The notes under the pieces are model-generated. The model saw nothing but the letters and a program-made list of their open reading frames with translations, did not search any database and was not told where the DNA came from. A DNA stretch of 64,000 bases, from the NCBI RefSeq assembly GCF_001641265.1, contig NW_020167525.1, positions 846,501 to 910,500 on the forward strand, given 5' to 3'. The position numbers and the translations under genes are program-made. Below, one piece after another: positions 11,442 through 24,838 of the stretch (positions are counted from its first letter, which is position 1; the number at the start of each line of letters is the position of its first letter). The stretch is from Pseudogymnoascus destructans (taxonomy: Eukaryota; Ascomycota; Leotiomycetes; Thelebolales; Thelebolaceae).

Positions 11442-12501
11442 TGGGGACCGGCAGGCATAATTAGGGGCTCATTTTCGAGACCCTCGTGGCGTTCACACAT
11501 GAACCCCATCTCCATTACAACATACATCGTGCCATTGCACCAAACAACTGATGCGCCCATCAATAACTTACACTCCAATCTCAATTTATCGAGTAGGTTG
11601 CGGGTCCAGCGCACCCGATCTAGGGTTATCGAACCATACAGGGTTTGTCTGCGCTGGAGATTTGCCTCTGGGGTTTAACAACCCCGCGGACCCTTTCCGG
11701 GGTTACCATCATCAGTTTATGGAGGGGTAATATGCCTCTTCAGAAATCAAGAGCAAGATGCCGAATTACCCCAGGCATTCATTGGCCCAAGTTTTTTGGG
11801 TTACATGATAATCATCAAGGCTGCGAAGTTAGTATTCCTAATCACACCTCCTCACTGCCTCTGAACACGCTGCTGCGGTGCGGGGTGGAAAGTGCCAGGG
11901 GTAGATACGGCGTTCGGGGTAGTGCATACAATTCTGCGTTCGATCAAAAATGGTTGGGAAGTTTGGAGGCGAGCAATGAGAGATTGCAGATGTAGTTTAT
12001 AGCTGCCAGATAGAAATTAGCCAAAGTTGCAGAGAAGAACGTAACCAAATAAGATTGTATTTTGAGATTCTTGTGTGGCCCGTTCTCCTTTAGCGAAAGA
12101 GGAAGGGGCGTTGTTGACGATGCGAACCGTGAGTCCTATAATAAGACCGATTCTCTACCCAGCCACAGTGTACAGGTCTCAATGGAACCAGCGAGACCTA
12201 GTTTGCATATCGTAGATTAGATCTCATAGTTGAAGTCGTCCATGGAAAATTCGAATGATTATCTATCAAATTAATCTAGAGATGGGGGTATTTAATCATC
12301 AGCCGCATGCAAGCACCAATTGGTCTCTTATACACCCTTCACCTCCAAAGATTTCCTCCTGAGACTGGGTAAACCCCTTTCTTGCAGCCATTTTTCTGTT
12401 GCCCACTGTGATTTCAGAAGGTTTTATGGATTGGAAGTTCAAGTGACCTAGCTCAGCCTCGGTGCATCTCGATATCGTAACATGTAATTCTGGGACTGGT
12501 T
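11442..12501. other. Intergenic between convergent PPZ and FAB1 genes
   Basis: About 1 kb with 3' UTRs of both genes. Short open frames on either strand (for example 11645-11995) show no motifs, and I see no RNA gene or repeat. Confidence 0.5.
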
Positions 12502-15500
12502 CTATTTCGATGCCCTCCCATCATAACCGCCGAAGTGATGCCAGCAACTAATAACCCTGTTAGCTAACACAATTCTACTAAAAACGACGTTCAACCAGCT
12601 TACTTACTTTGGCGCCTGTAGCACGTATCTGTCCATTGCTTCTCGGAAACGGCTCTTATACTCCTTCGGACTTGTTACGGTGGGCCTATTTCTGCCACCG
12701 CCGGCAAAACCGCGGTCTTTGATCCACGACTCAAGCTTCTTGTCCCACGTGTAAGTTCTGATGCAATCGATAATTCCCACCACAAGCTCTTTCCTCGCTT
12801 CATCAACAGCCACCATCAAGGAATAATCCATTACATCCTGCCTTGCTAAGAATAGCGTGTCATTCCACACGGATGCTTTTAGTAACTTCTTGGAGTGCTC
12901 ACGGGCAAAAAGGGGTGACTCGTAAATAAATTCCACCATGTTTTCGTCGAGAAGAACTTCATTTTGCTCACCCGTAGACTGGATCTTGCGATTGCGCATA
13001 GAGCCTTTTAGGTCGAATATCCGAGTAGGGGCGCGGTCGTAAAATAGATTCTCCATGACTAGCACATCCCATTTTATCTCAGTCCCAGTGACAGGGTTCT
13101 TGATGATAATCTGATAGAACCCTAGCATCTTGGCAATAACACTGGGCAGCTCATGGAATAGTGCCTCGGCCATGATATTGAAGTATGCAGGAGCAAACCT
13201 CAAGAATGCTTGAGTCTCAACAGGGGACAACGATTTCAGAACGAGTCTCTCGTCGAGTGTTTTCAAAAAGACAGACTTAGTCTTGCCGCCCTTTGAATCC
13301 CACTTCAAGCATCGTGATAGTGACTCTACTATCCTATCAGACGCGCCACATTTACGGCGGACAGCATCGAATTGTTCAGCATAGAAAATCTTGCACAGCA
13401 TCTTAGCAGACCCTTCAGCGAATTGGTACTTCAAATGCGTTCCCGTTGCCCTGAGCAGCGACGTCTCGACGTCAGCCTCTGCGGAGTTATAACGCTCCTG
13501 TCCGGATGTCCTCTCCGGCATGTTTGTTTGGCCTTGCTGCCGGATCGCATGTAATTTTTCAATGTAATCCTGTGAACTCAACGAAAAGGCAATGAGAGAA
13601 CTAGGCTCATCCTCCCTGACAATGACATCCGAGTCGACGAAAACATGGTCTGTGGCATGCAACGGATATTCTAGTTGAGTCCAGCCACTTGCTGATCGTT
13701 CTGCCCAGAAGTTGGTCAGCATCTTCATGAGGCTTGTTTTTTCGTGCTTTGGTAAGTCCACATCTGAGATTGTTTCGGAAACCTCTAAAGATTCTGTGAT
13801 GTCTTTAATACTTGGCATATCTTCTAAAAATGAATGCTCTGTGTCGCTCGCAGCGGCCTCATCATCTGAAGCTGTCTGACTCAGGGTTTGCTGGTTGTCA
13901 TCTGTTTCTACTTCTGTTACCGTGTCTTCGCCCGCGACAGAAGTATCTATCTGGGCCGGGATATTATGAGCATCCAGTTTTGATTTAGTGTTCGCATTCG
14001 AAATGCCATCTGTTGGGCCTGTCAACTCGATATTGGATGAAGACTGATTTCTAGGTCGCAAACCCTCTTCAGAAGGGCCGCGCTCTTCAACTGCCTCGTT
14101 GACATCCTTGTAGACTTCGACGATAGGTTTCGACGATGCCTTGGGGAACGCCCTAGATTGCGTGACCTTCGCTGCGCGTTGCTTCTTGTCACGCAGGCGC
14201 TCCTTCTCAAATTCTCGACTGAGCTGTTCAAAATGTTTGGCTAACGTAGATACCTTAGTTTCTCTTCCCTTGCTATGGATAGACCGAGGAATCAAAGAGT
14301 GCCCGGGCTTTCTGCTGCTTTTAAGGGACCCCAAACCCAATCTATCAGAGAGCCGTTTGTCTTTTGGTTGCTCGCCAGAGAAAGCACCTAGAGGAATTGT
14401 CGAGTCGGGAGGAATGCCGACCGCGTTGGCCTTTTCTTTAGCTGCGATGTTGAATGCTCTCAATGTCGCAGGTTGCGTGCGCCGCAGTGTTACCGCCGGC
14501 TGTGACTGAGTGCGGAGTATTGGGGGTGATACAGCAAGTCCGCTGCGCCGACCGGCGTTTCGATCGCTTGGCCTCGGGATACCAGACGGCTCCGGGTTGG
14601 TAGTTGCCCCTTCACGCAGGTCTGCTTGACTTTCTTTCCGCACCTGCTGCGGAGTTTTTGGAAGGTCTGCCTCTGAAATATGTAGTTCTAGCCGGGATGC
14701 CAATGTGTTGTCAGAGATAGTAACGGGTTTGCTTTCAGAACTTGGCAAAGGCGAACCAGCTTGGTCGGCGGAGGAGTTGACTGCTGGGGCATCATCACTT
14801 GTCGCAACCCACGGAATTGCAAGATCAAGGTGGTGTACAGTATCTTGACTTTTAGTCGCATTCAGTACTTCGGTGCCTTGTGAGCCCGGAACTTTGAGGG
14901 CTGCATCGTCTATAGAAGCTTCCTCCTCGACAAGTGGAGCGAGCGTTCCTTGAAGTTCAGTGGGAGGCATATCATTATTGTCGTGAACCGAGTTGGCGAC
15001 TTTGCCGGACTGCCCCTCGTCAGATTGCCTCTCGTAAATATCCTGTGATTGATCAGGCGTTTCGTTCGGAGTCGCGGATGCATCGCGGTCGAGAAATAAA
15101 TTCTTCAGTTGAAGGGCGGCAAGACGCCTGATATCCTTCTCGGATGGGAAAAAGTTTCGATCAAAATCAGTAAACGCCGTATCCCACTCCGCAACTCTTT
15201 CTTGCATAGCACGGATGGCCCGGTTCATGGGGATTATCTCGTAATACTTGGACTCCATATACTTCTCCTGTAGTTTATTTAATAATGATGCATGTTCGTC
15301 TTGTGCCCTCTTAGAAAGGGTTTCAACCTCAGCCATACAGGCCTCAACTTTGTCGCTAACGACGCTGTCGATATTGATCCCTTTAATACGGGATTTGACT
15401 GATGCCATGAAGCGATTCCACCTGTCCTCAGTTTTTGTGAATAAGTCATTCTTCAGTCTCAAGTCGTTGTCAACTTTCCATGTAATCCTGGTTCGTGGGA

Positions 15501-18500
15501 CGACGATCTCGAGTAAATCGATTGGATCGTAGTGTATTCGCATGGTGGCATTGCGGAAACCAAAATATCGCAAATGGTTTCGATGAAGGTCATGAGGACA
15601 AAACCCGGCACGAAGTCTAAGCTCGGTGCTCCAGAAAGACAGTTCTAGGTATTTGCCAAAGGAATACTTCCAGGTGCTCTCTGACATTGGCATGACCTGA
15701 GTCTCCTTTTTGCAAATTTTGCAATAGCTCCACATCAATATTGAATCTTGCAATCCATTGAGCTTACATGGTGATGCTTCAACGAAGACGGTAATTCTGG
15801 CTTCGCCATGCACATACGTCCTATGGTGCTCTGACATCTTGCGTTCGCAGCCATTGGAAGCACAGACTGCGTCTACTGTAAGGCATAGGTCTTCAACGTA
15901 CTGCCCCAATGTGCAGTCGGGGAAGAAATCGTGGGACGTCTCGTGTTCATTATAGAAAGCCATGGCAGTTAAATCGGGTCCAGCACATGGCACCGTCGTG
16001 GCTGTACAAACAACAGTGTAAAGAACAACAATGTTCTGGTGGCTATAAGGGTCGAACAGATTCAGGTTGCCCTGGATATAGTTCTCCCATTGTCGCTTTT
16101 GTGTTTGATAATTGTGAAGAGCTTTATCATACTCTGCATCATGCACTGCATGAAGAACCTCCATTATCTGCCTGGGGGCCCCCCTAACCGTTTCATGGAC
16201 CATTTCAGGATGAATCAACTGAAATCGCTGTGGGTTGGCTTTCTCCACGTCCGTTTGATCCTCAAACGTGTCTTGGTCACGGAGCCGCTTAAGATAGACT
16301 AGACGGCGTTCCTGTTCCCGAGCATTCATGAGAAGATAGGGCTGCGTAAACTTCACAAACGGAGAGGCTGAGAGTATTTTTGTTTGATGTTTCGCAACCA
16401 TGTCGCTATAGAAAGTCGGCATTGGAATATCTTCGGGCAACACCTGAATTTCATGAACATGCGACTCATGAGTCGAGATGGGCTTTGGTTGCACATCTGG
16501 GCGACTGCCTTGCGTTGGCGTTTCCGCAGTGGTATTAATAGTGGCTTGTGGGAAACTTAGTTGCGGATCATTGTCTCCGAGTTCCCCAGGAGACCCTTGA
16601 CTTTCATTGTGCCCGGTTGCCGCCCCGTCGAGAGACTTCGTACTGTCGCTCTCTTTGCCGGTATCCTGTACAGATTTTTGAACAGGTTCCACAGAAGAAT
16701 TGCCTGAGTCGGTCTTTTCAGGCACGCTTTTGCTGCCAAGAGCAAGAGTCCCGTAGTCTTCTGTGATTGCAGGTATGAGAACAAACTCATCTCGCATGAG
16801 ACAAGTCTCCAGCTTCAAGTTGTATACTACATAGACCATAAACTCTGTAATTCGCTTCATTGTAGAAAGAACAGCCATACTTGCACCACGAAGAACAATG
16901 GTGCAGCCGAGATCCTTGGGACATCCCGATATATATATGCAAGTCTTTCTGGTGCCCGGAATATCATTATGTACGTATGTTTTGACATCAAACCCTGCAC
17001 TCTTGCCAACATGAACAGGTTTAAGTGCAACCATATCGATGGATGAGATGATTTCAGTATGAGCGAATCTCGAAACGGCCTCAATAACCGATTGTTTGAC
17101 ATTGTAGGCAACGGCAATGTTAGCCTCCGCAAGGTATTGAAGAGCCAGGCCAGAGATATGACTCTGGATAAGCACAACGTGAGGGCGAAGAGAGGCAATT
17201 CGATTCACCATATTCTTCAGAAAGTCTTTCTCCTGCGCTATGACAGGTTCAAGGCTCATGAAATGCTGCTGATGTCGCTGGTATTCAATGGGGAATGAGA
17301 TAATCACTATCCGTGGCTGTGATATACTACGTGCCATGCTCTTCAACGCAAGATTTTTAGTGAAAACAACTCCCGAGACGTAGGAGGTATCCCCAGGCTT
17401 TCCCCCTGGTATTTTTTTCAACTTGACGTAATGCCTGATATCAATATCATCCCCACGGCGTACATCCGGATTGACGTCGTCAGTACATTGTAGCAGGATT
17501 GGAATTAACGCCTTTTCCCATGATGCAACATTTTCCACGCAGGCGTCTTGAAGTAATTGTCGTAAGAGGCGCCGGACATGGTGAAGGCTTGCATTGTTCA
17601 ATTCCACTGCTGGAGCTTTGGCGTTCCTCATTGATGCACTGCGGGTCATCTTAGAAGCGCCGTAAGACGACGGTTCCAGTGGATCGTCTCTTGGAATAAT
17701 AGTTTCTTCGCTGAGTTCGCCGTAGTTGTACGTGAGAGCTCCAGGCTTGTTCTGCCTTGGGGATCCGCGGGCAATGTGGACATTGCTTGAAGTACTCAGA
17801 TTTCGTCTTCGATTAGATCGGCCATGGCTAACGGAGCCGGCCCAGCTGTTATCCTCAATAGGTCGTCCACTAAAACTCAAGCCACTAATACTTTTTTCAC
17901 CGGCACGGGATCGGTGTTTCTTTGTAGCATTCGGGAGTGACCCAAAAGCAGACTTTTCGTTTTCATAGCTGGTACTAATACCAGAATTGCCATTCAAAGC
18001 AGTGAATATACTCATTTGCTCGTCTCCGCTCGATTCATCGTCTGACATGTAAGGAGCTAAGTCCGGGTCAATGATGTTGTCGTCGTGCAATGCCGGAAGT
18101 CTTGATCGTTTTTTTATCTCATCCGCGGCTGAGTTACTGTGGAATGGTGGTCGTTCTGCTGCTGTTGACCTAAAACGGCCTAGAAAGTTATGCTTTGGTT
18201 GGTTCGCCTTCTGGCCCGAAGACAACGGTCGACTCAACGATAGTGCTTTTAAGGAGCGAGAAGAGCTTGGTCTGCCAAGCTGAGGCGCATCTATTTCCAA
18301 AACTGCAGATCTCCTATTTTCAGAGTCGCCTATGCGTCGTGTTGCTGGGATGGCCATCATTGGTGTTGTTATGGAGCTAACGGAGTCTCCATTGAGGCTC
18401 CTACCAGTAAAACTTCCATCAGGCCCTTCCTCGATTGCACGGGCGTCCTTCATGCTATTCAGTCTCGTCTGGTGAGATTGGAAGAAGGATGAGGGAAGGA

Positions 18501-20061
18501 ATGTATCGTCACCAGATTCATCGTCCGATCCACTATAGTCATGGCGTCTATTGATAATATCCAGACATGTTCTGCACACTCTCAATGTTCCTTGGACACC
18601 AAAACGCTCGCCAGAAATTATTGAAGTGCACTTTGAATCGAAAATGCACCCACAGGTTCGGCAATGATGTTTCCTTCTGAATGCTGTAAATGGATCACCG
18701 CATAGAAAGCATTCCTTACATATCTCATCGGCCATCCAGAATTCCTTGCTCAGCACTTGCTTTCTCATTTGCTCTAGCCTAGCGTTGACAACATCCGGTC
18801 CCCCCTCATTAAGAGTAGAACCCGGGGTGCGGTTTGCGCCAGCTGGGCGGCCATGGTGGCTCTCATCGGCATAAAACAGCTCCTGGTTGACGCTATTACG
18901 GGTGGAAGTGTTCACGGGACTCGTTTCTGTAGCACTGCGTTCCGTTGACGAAGCCCTCGATGATTGATACCCCGGTAAATGTGATTGTGAAAATCTGTCA
19001 ATCGCTGTGGGCCGGTTCAATTTTTGGCTTGTATGGTTAGCCGATAATGCGGCATGCGCATCTAACGGGCGTTGCGATGACTTTGCAGATCGGCGGCTGC
19101 TTGTGGCTGAGGATTCTTCTTGCCCTTCAATTATCGGCATTTCATGACCCGTCCCCAAAGATGTAATTAAACTAGGCATAAAAGGCAGTCCCCCTCGCCC
19201 ATGGCCTTGTTCCGAACTAGGGGCATCAGAATGTTTGATATCAAACGCATCCCAATCTTCAATGGGGTGTGCACGTAGTGGGACGTGGTTTGTCCTTCGA
19301 GCCATGAAATGGTTAACCGAGCCACTCTCACCGGGCTCCTTTGAGGAATCAGCACCGATTTCTCGATCTTCTGATGCTACTACATTGACAGGTGTCGATG
19401 TGGGAGCTGCAGCTGCAGCGGTTGACTCGCTTCTAGAAGTCATGCCTGGCCGCGATGATAGTAATGCTTTGGCAGTCGTCGGAGTAAAGTGAGTCGACGC
19501 TTTGGACGACTGGTATAACTGCGAACTGCTGCCGGATGGGGTTGTAGAAGCTGATATAATGGGCAGCTGACCAGGAGGTGGATCTGAGACCACCTCACCA
19601 GTAGAGCCGTTTAAGTTCGATTCTTCCCTAGAGATGGCGGGCACCGAAGAGTTCGCGGTACTGGTGCCGAAGTTCTGGCCTTGGGTTGACGGCTTTTCAC
19701 GACTGTCGACATTATTCTTGGCCACGGGTTGGTGACCTTTGTCTTTTGCGCCGCCCACGACACCCCTAAACCTACTGTATAGACCACTAAGGCCATTTTG
19801 CATCAGTTCGCCGGCGATACCTTTTGATTCAACGCCTAACGATGATGAAGGAGGAGAAGCAAATTCATTAAATGTTGTCAACGTTTCCGAGTGAGACGCA
19901 GTATTGTGGATAGCATCGAGAGCTTGGGTCAGCTGTTCTTTGTCCGCCTGTGACGATCCTCCTAGCGATGCAAGAGAGCCCCGTCTAGACCGGAGTCCAG
20001 ATGGAAGGCTTGCCATCATCCTCGAAGAAGAAGAATTCTGCGGAGAATCTTGTGAGGACAT
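12502..20061 (-). CDS. FAB1: 1-phosphatidylinositol-3-phosphate 5-kinase (Fab1/PIKfyve)
   Basis: Makes PI(3,5)P2 on vacuolar/endosomal membranes and controls vacuole size and acidification. One giant exon 20061-12608 is followed by a 60-nt intron (12607-12548, GTAAGT..TTAG with a GCTAAC branch site) and a short exon 12547-12502 that finishes the protein as APN-CWHHFGGYDG. Domains in order: a long Ser/Thr-rich disordered N terminus; a FYVE finger at about residues 440-500 (WMADEICKEC, RRKHHCRTCG); a Cpn60/TCP1-like domain at about 820-1090; a Cys-rich linker containing CKICKK; a disordered acidic stretch; and the C-terminal PIP kinase domain at about 2140-2480 (FDLKGSMRNRK and VGIIDCIRTYTWD). 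About 2,500 residues, in the usual range for filamentous fungi. Unspliced, the frame stops at 12604 and lacks the conserved tail. Confidence 0.95.
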
Positions 20062-20859
20062 GTCGTAGGTGGTGCTTATGTCTGAAATGAAACTGGGTCA
20101 TCGATTCGATACCGACGGCGGTCGATCCGGTGCTAACGACAGCGCGGCTTGTCGAAATCGAGCGGCTCGAGTATATGTTTCGTAGGGCTGTGTAAGCAAT
20201 CAGTCCTCTCGCCCAAAATCTGATCAGGATCAGCTGTTGTTACAGTCTCAGTGAGGTTGCAGTTCGTGCATACTGTTTGATAAAAAGTACATCGTCAAGG
20301 ATATGCTTATCGGGCACTCCTCGGCGTGCGATAGAAACCTTTCAAATGCATGAAAGCACACATTTGTCATAATAATATACTGTCACGAGTGGCTGTTGCA
20401 TACGGGCTGAGGTAGTTCGTAAGAGTCGTGCTGCTGAACCGCAGGACAGTACTGTGGAAGGCAACACAAGCTATCTGGTGTATACCTAGCTGGGCAATTA
20501 CGTCGCTGGCGACTCGTTACTCCAACTTACCCCACAACCACAAAAGTTAAAATTTGGTCACGTGATACTCGCGTCTGCTCGTTGAACCCGACACACGAAC
20601 AAACGCGTCGTCTAGATCGAGAGTGTCTTGATCGCCCTATGTCTCCAAAAGTCAGCCAGAGAGGAATCAGCATACACAAAAGCATCACCTTCAGCTTTAG
20701 AACTTGAAGACGAGGTATAGCAGCGGCTTTTGATTGCTATTCTCTGCAAGGAGCTCGTCGGAACAGCTTGCGTGCAGTTGCTTTTTCCCAATCACCACAT
20801 ACACGCTCAGGTGCGACAAGTGTTCCAAAGTGCTGCAACCTTATTCATGTCTGTAGAGA
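20062..20859. promoter_or_regulatory. Divergent promoter region of FAB1 and the TPP1-like gene
   Basis: The 798-bp gap between the start codons at 20061 (-) and 20860 (+) must serve both genes. No coding potential and no specific regulatory site are recognised. Confidence 0.45.
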
Positions 20860-23629
20860 ATGGAGCCCGAGCTGCAGCAGTGGATATGCGGAACAGTTAT
20901 TGTGGAAGCTAAGAAACTTTTACGTGATTCGACGCAGAATTCTTTGCAGGGTACCACCAAGGGCCATGATAACGCTATGCGAGTGCAATTATCTGGCACA
21001 AGAGCAGTGCAAATCATTGATGTCAGTGTTAACTTACGGACCATCCTGCAGCTGCTGACTGACACCTTCCCAGTTTAATGGTCAACAAAAGGCACCTTTT
21101 ACCAACATTTCGGTCTCGGACGTGTCTTGTCAAATCCGTGCGAGTTTATCGGAAGCTACAAGAAAACAGTTCGAGAAGAGGTACGACCGGCGCTTACCAC
21201 ATAGAACTGTTGGGGCCATTTTCGAGATTGGCAGGTGTTATTTGGTCAGTGTTCTTTCGCGTGGCTTCGTTGTGAACTATCTTGATTAACCGATGCCGCA
21301 GATATTCAATCCGGAAATAAAAGGTGTCCCACGAGTGACACTCAATATTAATAGTCTTGTTTTGAAAGGTGGCGAGGGTTCATCTAACCTTGGTTTTCCG
21401 GTGCCGATTGAGGAAATTGAAGATGTCCGACATCTGATAACGCGAATGAAGAATACAGTGCCTCCGCAGGAGGCTTTGGCCAGAAGCCGTCATAAATGCA
21501 CCTCCCCCATACATTCTTTGACCGAGAGCCCCTGGGGCGATGAAATGGGGAGTCCAAATGGGCAACTTGCAACGCAAGCTCCACTAGCTTCGGAAATTTG
21601 TGATAAACACAGCAAAGTGACAAAGAAGCCTGCTCCTTCGTCGAGGACCCTCAAGGCAGTTAACCTACCTGGGAATCAACTACTCGGGCTAATAGGAAAA
21701 AACAAAAAACCCAACACTTCATCTTCAAATTTGGTAGGTGGGATACCCGAGTCACGCCGTTCTACTTCGCTATCAGATAATAAGCGGGCAGCGACGATTG
21801 AAGATGGTGCAAGAGAAAGCAATGAACAAAAGTTCCTTCGATTAACAGGGAGCGGGAACGACGATATACGTATGCCGGTCGATGAGAATAAGGGTAGCGG
21901 CAACGGCAAGCCAATAGTTCACTCAAGGCAAGGAGTTCCTGGTGAGAACCCCCGGGTGGGTTCCCAAAGCACCAACAAACGTGGAAGTAACGTTGGAACT
22001 CCTCTTGTTGATCCATTACGACTCATCACGTCACGGTCAGAAAACGAGCTGCCTAAGCTAATGAGGGATATCGGGTTGAACTCGCGACCGACAAATAAGC
22101 CAACATTCAATTCTCTCCATGAGAATCCCTGGGGAAAGCTGACCCGAATCCCACTCAAGCATGTCATAATACCCAAAAACCAAGTTGTGAAGCTCTCCAC
22201 CGCCGCGTCGTGGGTCACCTCCGTAGCAGATATCGGATCGTTGCATACAAGTCTCCAACCTGATACACCTGACAGCCTCATGCCCCCAGCCCTCGAGCAT
22301 GTAGAGGATACTAGAGACCAAATTAATACTACGCCAGGCCCTCCAGTTGAAGCCAGGCAAGGTGGCACAAATAAACGTAACCTCAACGATGGTTCTCCCA
22401 GGAGGGTTGACGTGTCAAGTCCACGGAATAGCTATCATGGGAACCAACGTACTGAAAATCTCAGCGACAACGTTTCCGGAGATACCGCATTCCAAAACGA
22501 TCCGGCTGTAGAACTGGACGCGGTTGGGCCAGAAGAAGACGATGCCCTGTCGTGGGCACCGACTTCAAGGGCATCATCAATAGGTCCTATCCCAGAAAAT
22601 GGCAACGAACCATTAATCATATCAGCTTTTCCACCGCCTCATTCAAATACACATTCGCCCCGGCCTGCGAACCAAGTCCCTGAGCCAAGCAGCTCCGAGA
22701 GTTCACCCGGTCCAAGGCTAAATTTGGACAGAAATGTTCATTTATCATCGATATTGCCGAGTCTCTCAGATTCATCGTATATTAAATTCGATACTGGGAC
22801 GGGTTTGAAAGGCGGAGGTGGATCTCTAGCCAACAACGTCCATTCTAGTATACCACACTCAGAAGATGATATGGAGCAGAGAGTACCATATGCTATTGGT
22901 GATGTCATTCAGTCTTCCGATGATATCTACTTGTCTCGCATCCCAGCTTCTACTATAACGGCGTCCCCAACGAGGTCGCAGGAGTCTCCGGTCCTACAGA
23001 TTGAAAGAACTCCTTATAGTCGTTCTCAAAAAGACCAGCCTTCCTTACCAGAAGCACGTTTTCTAGGGTCACCCTTGGAACCAAAAAAGCCAATACCAAG
23101 TCCTCACAGTTCGGCTGGTTCTATTATCTTGGGGACTTTCAACTGGGATACAAGCAAGGATGATGATGCTCCAGGACACGTCTCGATGCATGACGAACTA
23201 CAACAAGGCCACGACAAAGACCGTCGGACTAATGATGTTACTACGGAACCCAGCGCAGGAAAGGTTGCTGGGCGATCGGAGCGTCTTTCAACGCCGGTAC
23301 TTGATCATCCACCGATACCCATCGAGGCTGGTGGAGAACGAGAACTATGTGGTGAAAACCGCAACAGGGGTGGATTTAACCAAAACAAAGTCACAGTTGG
23401 ACGTAGTTCTCGGCCAAAATCGACCCAAGACGTAGAGTCATCGGTGGGTATTGACGCTGATAAGCTATCAGAACCCACGAAACCGTTGGGCTCTGAATCC
23501 CCGGTTTATAGCGTACTCCCTTCTCTTCCATCCATCACCTCTCCAACATCGAAGAAAATCGCCAAATCGTACATAACTAGACGCGAAAGGAAGAGACAGA
23601 GGGAGGAGTCAGGGGTGCAGTTTCCATGA
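20860..23629 (+). CDS. Probable shelterin subunit of the TPP1/ACD (Tpz1) family
   Basis: Three exons, 20860-21021, 21074-21244 and 21302-23629, have introns 21022-21073 and 21245-21301. All junctions are phase 0, giving about 886 residues. The first ~150 residues read like the OB-fold domain of fungal TPP1 proteins: MEPELQQWICGTVI, then AVQIID|FNGQQ, NISVSDVSCQIRASLS, GAIFEIGRCYL|IFNPE and GFPVPIEEIEDVRHLI. Members bridge telomeric proteins and recruit telomerase. The remaining ~730 residues are low-complexity and Ser/Pro-rich, with two copies of a S-L-x-E-(S/N)-P-W-G motif (near 21515 and 22115) and a basic end (SYITRRERKRQRE). The assignment rests on my memory of the family pattern; another OB-fold protein is possible. 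Starting at 21293 would discard the only conserved domain. Confidence 0.62.
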
Positions 23630-24217
23630 CTATGTCTGTCCCTAAGCCGTGATAGCTCCTCGTTATCTGCCGGGTTGATACTGGGATGCCTTTGTTACAT
23701 AGTTAATTGGATACTTGGGGTCCTTTACTGATGTACCATATTATTTTACCTTAAATCATCCCTGGTAGCCGTTCTATCACTTTGTTAACGTGGTATAATA
23801 AGAAAATGCTTGCCCTGGTGCCTCTGGGGCTCTGTAGCCAGTGTGGTTCGGTGACCGCCTGTGTTTGGAGGTTGCAAGGCAGAGAGGCCGATGGCACTAG
23901 TCGTTATGGAGCGGTGTAAAAACGTAGATGGGTGATCTCTGCATAAGCAGACCAAGGCAAACTTTCTTTTGGGAGTTTAGCAGCGCATTTAGAGGCTGAT
24001 CACGCATGAAATGTGCTATGCGAGTCATAAACTTACACAAAATCCAACAGTGAAACTTCTTCAATTGCTAAACGAGTCCGGTGACCACAAGGAGCTAAAA
24101 TTAACTCACCTAAGGGGCATAACAACATAACGATATTTTTGTTGGGAAATAAGAGTTCCGAGGTGCTTCATTCTCCAACCCATAAAACAAACCCGAGACA
24201 GACGAGAACTCGCAGTT
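23630..24217. other. Intergenic between the TPP1-like gene and SYM1
   Basis: 588 bp with the 3' UTR of the upstream gene and the promoter of SYM1. No gene, repeat or R NA feature is seen. Confidence 0.45.
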
Positions 24218-24838
24218 ATGCTTCGCTGGTGAGTTGGACGTCGTTTACTGGGACCGTGACGACTAAAATCAACCAACAGGTACCGCATGAAGCTGGCGAC
24301 GCGCCCCATGCTTACGCAGAGCGTGACCACGGCGATATTATTCGCGACGGGAGATATCATGGCGCAGCAAGCCGTGGAGCGCAAAGGAGTTGAGAAGCAT
24401 GAATTCGTTCGTACCGGCCGCATGGCATTATATGGCGGAGGTAAGACAAGCAAGGGGTAGGATCTGTACCTGAATTTGTACTAATTGAACGGAATAGCGA
24501 TTTTTGGACCTGCAGCAACAACATGGTTCAGGTTTCTACAGACCAGAGTTGTCTTGCCAAACAAGAAATTGGAGATTTGTGCACGTGTGGGGGTTGACCA
24601 GCTTCTGTTTGCGCCAACGAACCTATTCGTGTTTCTGAGCACCATGTCCATCCTGGAGGGTGTAAGCCCCCGCGAAAAGTTGGCCAAGACATACACCGGC
24701 GCTCTACAGAGCAACTGGATGGTCTGGCCGTTTGTGCAGGTTGTCAACTTCTCAGTCGTTCCCCTCGATTATCGGGTGCTTTTTGTCAATGGCCTCTCGA
24801 TTTTCTGGAACTGTTATCTCAGCTACATCAGCAAATGA
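24218..24838 (+). CDS. SYM1: Sym1/Mpv17/PMP22-family inner mitochondrial membrane protein
   Basis: Three exons, 24218-24228 (11 nt), 24280-24440 and 24498-24838, give 170 residues, the normal size for the family. The junctions TG|G and G|CG keep the frame. Family signatures are visible: MLRWYRMKLATRPMLTQSVT at the start, FATGDIMAQQAVE, GAIFGPAATTWFRFL, RVGVDQLLFAP and the terminal NWMVWPFVQVVNFSVVPLDY..FWNCYLSYISK. Sym1 sits in the mitochondrial inner membrane and is needed for ethanol growth at high temperature in yeast. Human MPV17 loss causes mtDNA depletion. The 11-nt first exon would be missed by simple gene calling. Confidence 0.94.

Noticed and set aside
11645..11995. 116-codon frame between PPZ and FAB1
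   Set aside because: No motif and no upstream support; probably chance in 3' UTR sequence.
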